From Polaromonas sp. (GTDB lineage: Bacteria; Pseudomonadota; Gammaproteobacteria; Burkholderiales; Burkholderiaceae_C): DNA of 45,893 bases. Location of the stretch: assembly GCF_012927415.1 (NCBI RefSeq), contig NZ_JABBPF010000213.1, positions 1-45,893 of the forward strand, in the 5' to 3' direction. Positions 42,562 to 45,893 of the stretch are shown in pieces. A program made the position numbers and the translations under genes. The number at the start of each line of letters is the position of its first letter. Within the stretch, counting starts at the first letter, position 1. Under the pieces are notes generated by a model that was given only the letters and a program-made list of their open reading frames with translations, was not told the origin of the DNA and made no database searches.

Positions 42562-43810
42562 AGCGCAGGGCCTCCGCCGGGTTCACGCGGCTGGCGCGCC
42601 AGCTCGGATAGATGGTTGCCAGAAAAGACAGCACCAGCGAAATGACGACGATCGGCATGATGTCGCTGTACTGCGGCTCGCTGGGCATGCGGCTGATCAG
42701 GTAGATGTCCCTGGGCAGGAAACTGGCGTGGAACAGCTGCTCCAGCGCCGGAACGATCACGTCGATGTTAAAAGCGATGCCCAGGCCCAGCAGCAAGCCC
42801 GAGAGCGTGCCAATCACGCCGACCATGGCGCCCTGAACCATGAAGATTCCCATAATGCTTTTCGGGCTGGCGCCCAGGGTGCGCAAGATGGCGATATCGG
42901 CGCGTTTGTCAGTCACGGTCATGACCAGCGTGCTGACCAGATTGAAAGCCGCCACGGCGACGATGAGCGTCAGGATGATGAACATCATGCGTTTTTCCAG
43001 CTCCACCGCAGAAAACCAGGTCTTGTTCTGCCGCGTCCAGTCGCGGATCAGCAAGTCACCGCTGAGGGTTTTGGACAGTTCCTGCGCCACGTCCCGCGCC
43101 TTGTGCAAATCCTTGAGCTTGATGCGAATGCCGGTCGGCCCCTCGAGCCGGAAAATCTTGGCGGCGTCGTCCTGGTGCATCATGACCAGCGCCGAATCGT
43201 ATTCAAAGTGCCCTGAATCGAAGGTGCCCACCACCGTCATCTGCTTGAGCCGCGGAACCACGCCGGCGGGGGTGACTTGACCGCTGGGCGCAATCAGCGT
43301 AACCGTGTCCCCTTCGCGCACGCCCATGGCGCGCGCCAGCTCGCCGCCCAGCACCACGCCAAAGCCGCCGCTGACAAGTTTTGGAAAGGCGGTTTTCTCA
43401 AGCTCGACGGCCAGGTCAGTCACCTGTCCTTCCAGCGCCGGATCAATACCTCTTACCATCGTGCCTTTCATGTCTTCACCGCGCGCCAAAAGAGCTTGTG
43501 CCGCTATAAAAGTTGCAGCGCCGACGACCTCGGGATTGGCCTTGATTTCGGCCAGGGTTTTCTGCGGGTCGACCAGGGCCGTGCCATTCGGAGCAAACAC
43601 CTCGATGTGCGAGATCACGCCCAGCATGCGGTCGCGAACTTCCTTCTGGAAGCCGTTCATCACACTCAACACAATGATCAGTGCCGCCACACCCAGCGCA
43701 ATGCCCCGCATTGAGACGCCCGAAATAAAAGAAATAAAGCCATTGCGCCGCGTAGCGCGGCCGGCGCGGGTATAGCGCCAGCCCAGAATCAGCTCGTAGG
43801 GGATTTGCAT
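42554..43810 (-). CDS. lolC: Lipoprotein-releasing system permease, LolC/E type
   Basis: A 418-residue inner-membrane protein with four hydrophobic segments (one N-terminal, three C-terminal) around a large periplasmic domain. [30 protein letters not shown], read in pieces at residues 26-54, is the family signature. Only one permease gene is next to lolD, so it may act as a homodimer (LolF type), as in many bacteria outside the gamma group. It is divergent from the rpfE-like gene across 33 bp. Confidence 0.93.
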   Translation of the reverse strand: MQIPYELILGWRYTRAGRATRRNGFISFISGVSMRGIALGVAALIIVLSVMNGFQKEVRDRMLGVISHIEVFAPNGTALVDPQKTLAEIKANPEVVGAATFIAAQALLARGEDMKGTMVRGIDPALEGQVTDLAVELEKTAFPKLVSGGFGVVLGGELARAMGVREGDTVTLIAPSGQVTPAGVVPRLKQMTVVGTFDSGHFEYDSALVMMHQDDAAKIFRLEGPTGIRIKLKDLHKARDVAQELSKTLSGDLLIRDWTRQNKTWFSAVELEKRMMFIILTLIVAVAAFNLVSTLVMTVTDKRADIAILRTLGASPKSIMGIFMVQGAMVGVIGTLSGLLLGLGIAFNIDVIVPALEQLFHASFLPRDIYLISRMPSEPQYSDIMPIVVISLVLSFLATIYPSWRASRVNPAEALRYE

Positions 43811-43843
43811 GTCGGCAATTGTGGCATCCCGGACAATAGAGCC

Positions 43844-44839
43844 ATGTCAGTCATCTCGCCTTTTTTACCCTCCAGCCACCTGATCATTCCTTTTGCCAGT
43901 TGCAGCGCCGAAGGCTGGCTCCCGGCCATGCAGGCACTACAGCGCGAAAACCTGCCCCAGCTTGCGCGGTTGCTGCAGGGCATGGCACTCGTGCAGACGG
44001 ATACGCGCGACGCGGCGACACTCTCCCCGCCGCACGAGCGGGCCCTGGCGCAGGCTCTTGATCTCGCAAGTGACGAGACCCCCGACGGGCTGATCCCCTG
44101 GGCTGCGAGCGACGCCGCCGAGCAATTGCAGCCTGGCAGTGAGCAGGCGGGCAAGGCCTGGGCCTGGATCACGCCCTGTCATTGGGCCATGGGCCACCTA
44201 CACGCCACCCTGAGCGACCCGGCGGCGCTGGCCTTGCGGGAAGACGAATCGCGCGCCCTGCTGGCCATCATGCAAGCCTATTTTGAAACCGATGGCATCA
44301 GACTGCACTATCTGACGCCCGAACGCTGGCTGGCTGAAGGCGAGCTTTTTCGCCAGCTTCCCACCGCCTCGCTGGACCGGGTGCTGGCGCGCAATGTGGA
44401 TGCCTGGCTGCCCGATTCGCCAAATGCCGCGCCACTGCGCCGGCTGCAAAATGAAATGCAGATGCTGCTTTACACCCATCCCTTCAATGATGCGAGGGAT
44501 GCCAATCGACAGTTGCCGGTCAATTCCTTCTGGCTCAGTGGCACGGGAGACTTGCCGGCGGCCTGTCTGCCAGGCAAGGCGGAAATCAGCGCGCCACGCG
44601 ATCTGGCCCAAGCAGTTTTCAAGGAGGACTGGATCGCCTATGGCGAGGCTTGGGGACGACTGGATAGCGGCGCCATTACGCAGTTGCTGGCTCGCCAGCG
44701 CGCGGGCGAGTCAGTGCGCCTGACTCTTTGCGGGGAGCAAAGCGCCCAGACTTTCGAAACCAGTCAAACAGGCTTCTTCGCCAGGATTTCAAGCTTTTTT
44801 GCCCCCACGTCCATATTGAACGTGGTCCAGCAGCTATAA
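43844..44839 (+). CDS. RpfE-like protein of unknown function
   Basis: A 331-residue protein that matches the RpfE-type family by position and overall pattern: a leading HLIIPFASCSAEGW segment, a conserved AWITPCHWAMGHLH, and the C-terminal LWLSGTG/FWLSGTG type block (NSFWLSGTGDLP). In Xanthomonas rpfE lies next to recJ, and here recJ follows 46 bp later. Some databases call the family cofactor-independent phosphoglycerate mutase-like, but no catalytic evidence is seen. The ATG at 43844 is chosen over one at 43805, which would place part of the leader over the lolC start. Confidence 0.82.
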   Translation: MSVISPFLPSSHLIIPFASCSAEGWLPAMQALQRENLPQLARLLQGMALVQTDTRDAATLSPPHERALAQALDLASDETPDGLIPWAASDAAEQLQPGSEQAGKAWAWITPCHWAMGHLHATLSDPAALALREDESRALLAIMQAYFETDGIRLHYLTPERWLAEGELFRQLPTASLDRVLARNVDAWLPDSPNAAPLRRLQNEMQMLLYTHPFNDARDANRQLPVNSFWLSGTGDLPAACLPGKAEISAPRDLAQAVFKEDWIAYGEAWGRLDSGAITQLLARQRAGESVRLTLCGEQSAQTFETSQTGFFARISSFFAPTSILNVVQQL

Positions 44840-44877
44840 GAACCATAGCATTACATCAGTCCAAAAACGGTTTCAAG
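44833..44877 (+). repeat. Dispersed palindromic repeat, partial copy
   Basis: GCTATAAGAACCATAGCAT core at the stop codon of the rpfE-like gene, with the tail CCAAAAACGGTTTCAAGC seen after other copies. The middle part is missing, so this is an internally deleted member. Confidence 0.6.
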
Positions 44878-44885
44878 CACACATC

Positions 44886-45893
44886 ATGAAAATTCAGGTA
44901 CGCGACGTGCCCCCGCGCAGCGTCTGGGCGCTGCAGCAGGCGGGCATTCACCCTCTGCTGGCCCAGCTGTATGCCGCGCGCGGCGTCCATGCCGCTGAGG
45001 AACTTGACGACGGGCTGGCCAGACTATTGCCACCTGCATCGTTGCTGGGCGCGCCGCAAGCCGCGCGGCTGCTGGCCGACGCAATCGCCGCCGACAAAAA
45101 AATTTGCGTTGTCGCCGACTACGACTGCGACGGCGCCACCGCTTGCGCCGTGGCCTTGCGCGGCCTGCATCTGCTGGGCGCAAAAAATATCAGCTACCTG
45201 GTGCCCGACCGGGTGATTGACGGTTACGGCTTGACCGCCCCGATTGCCGAACGCGTGAAGGCCAGCGGCGCCGACCTGCTTGTCACGGTGGACAACGGCA
45301 TTGCCAGCATCGACGGCGTTGCCCGGGCCAAGGCGCTGGGCATGCAGGTACTGGTGACCGACCATCACCTGCCGGCGCTCACGGATGGACAAATATGGCT
45401 GCCCGACGCGGATGTGATCGTCAATCCCAACCAGCCCGGTTGCAGCTTCGAGAGCAAAGCCCTGGCTGGCGTAGGCGTGATGTTTTATGTGCTGCTGGCG
45501 CTGCGCGCCGAGTTGCGCGAACGGGGTGTGTTCGAAGCCGCCGCACAACCGAAGCTGGACACGTTGCTGCCACTGGTCGCATTGGGCACGGTCGCTGATG
45601 TCGTCAGGCTCGACGCCAACAATCGCCGGCTGGTGGCGCAGGGGCTCAGGCGCATCCGGGCGGGTCATCTGCCTGCGGGCATCGCCAGCCTTTTTAAAGC
45701 GGCGGGCCGCGACGCACCAGTGGCCACCACTTTTGATTTTGGCTTCGCACTCGGCCCGCGCATCAATGCGGCGGGCCGCCTCGCCGACATGACACTGGGC
45801 ATCGAATGCCTGCTCACTGACGACGCCGCGCGCGCCGAAGAGCTGGCCCAGATGCTCGACGGCATCAACCGCGAACGCCGTGACATTGAAGCG
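44886..45893 (+). CDS. recJ: Single-stranded-DNA exonuclease RecJ, N-terminal part
   Basis: 336 codons from the ATG at 44886 to the window edge, 3' end missing. DHH phosphoesterase motifs: VVADYDCDGATA (motif I), VTVDNGI (motif II), VTDHHLP (DHH, motif III) and LVALGTVADVV (motif IV). RecJ digests 5' single-stranded DNA in recombination and mismatch repair. The first motif has Cys where the E. coli enzyme has Ala; I think this is harmless variation. It follows the RpfE-like gene by 46 bp and could be cotranscribed. Confidence 0.96.
   Translation, partial: MKIQVRDVPPRSVWALQQAGIHPLLAQLYAARGVHAAEELDDGLARLLPPASLLGAPQAARLLADAIAADKKICVVADYDCDGATACAVALRGLHLLGAKNISYLVPDRVIDGYGLTAPIAERVKASGADLLVTVDNGIASIDGVARAKALGMQVLVTDHHLPALTDGQIWLPDADVIVNPNQPGCSFESKALAGVGVMFYVLLALRAELRERGVFEAAAQPKLDTLLPLVALGTVADVVRLDANNRRLVAQGLRRIRAGHLPAGIASLFKAAGRDAPVATTFDFGFALGPRINAAGRLADMTLGIECLLTDDAARAEELAQMLDGINRERRDIEA

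Overview
The window reads as chromosomal DNA of a betaproteobacterium, most likely a Comamonadaceae member of the Polaromonas/Rhodoferax type. This rests on GC-rich coding, Bug/TctC-type solute receptors, a single LolC/E-type permease, the rpfE-recJ pair, the ribF-ileS-lspA order, and many copies of a short palindromic repeat that I associate with that family. The genus is an inference. No tRNA, rRNA, CRISPR array, insertion sequence or integrase was found.

Layout. 1-2.4 kb: truncated RNA methyltransferase, DUF1653 protein and prfC. 2.4-5.3 kb: an accessory-looking cassette with a small unknown gene, a twin-CBS gene, and sdhC-sdhD-sdhB with no sdhA. The cassette is bracketed by two ungapped 128-bp direct repeats (75% identical by hand count); the right one carries a remnant of the prfC 3' end. 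5.3-10.3 kb: DoxX-like and fasciclin proteins, purN, a YceH-like gene and an acyl-CoA dehydrogenase pair. 10.3-13.7 kb: a LuxR-type regulator lies between a small secreted protein gene and an orphan TctC-type receptor gene. Both target genes are preceded by the same 49-bp promoter/operator block, and a broken second copy of part of the regulator lies alongside. 13.7-19 kb: HNH nuclease, ribF, ileS, lspA. 19-25.4 kb: quinone oxidoreductase, two EamA transporters, a beta-propeller/DUF305 pair, an anti-sigma factor remnant and an SDR. 25.7-27.8 kb: tctBA without tctC. 27.9-32 kb: orphan GspE/PilB ATPase, then a tight tatD - DNA glycosylase - SpeE-like operon. 32.1-36.3 kb: complete potDABC-type polyamine ABC importer. 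36.4-40.6 kb: trypsin-like protease, MoxR ATPase, DUF58 and VWA proteins. 40.8-45.9 kb: fatty-acid hydroxylase-like membrane enzyme, a decayed CDGSH gene, lolD-lolC, rpfE and the start of recJ.

The best candidates for something undescribed are: (1) the CBS-sdhCDB cassette lacking sdhA between prfC-tail repeats; (2) the LuxR / secreted protein / TctC module with twin operators; (3) a 41-nt dispersed repeat that has entered at least three genes and gives the same peptide, in the same frame, in two unrelated proteins. All assignments come from reading the sequence; no database search was run.
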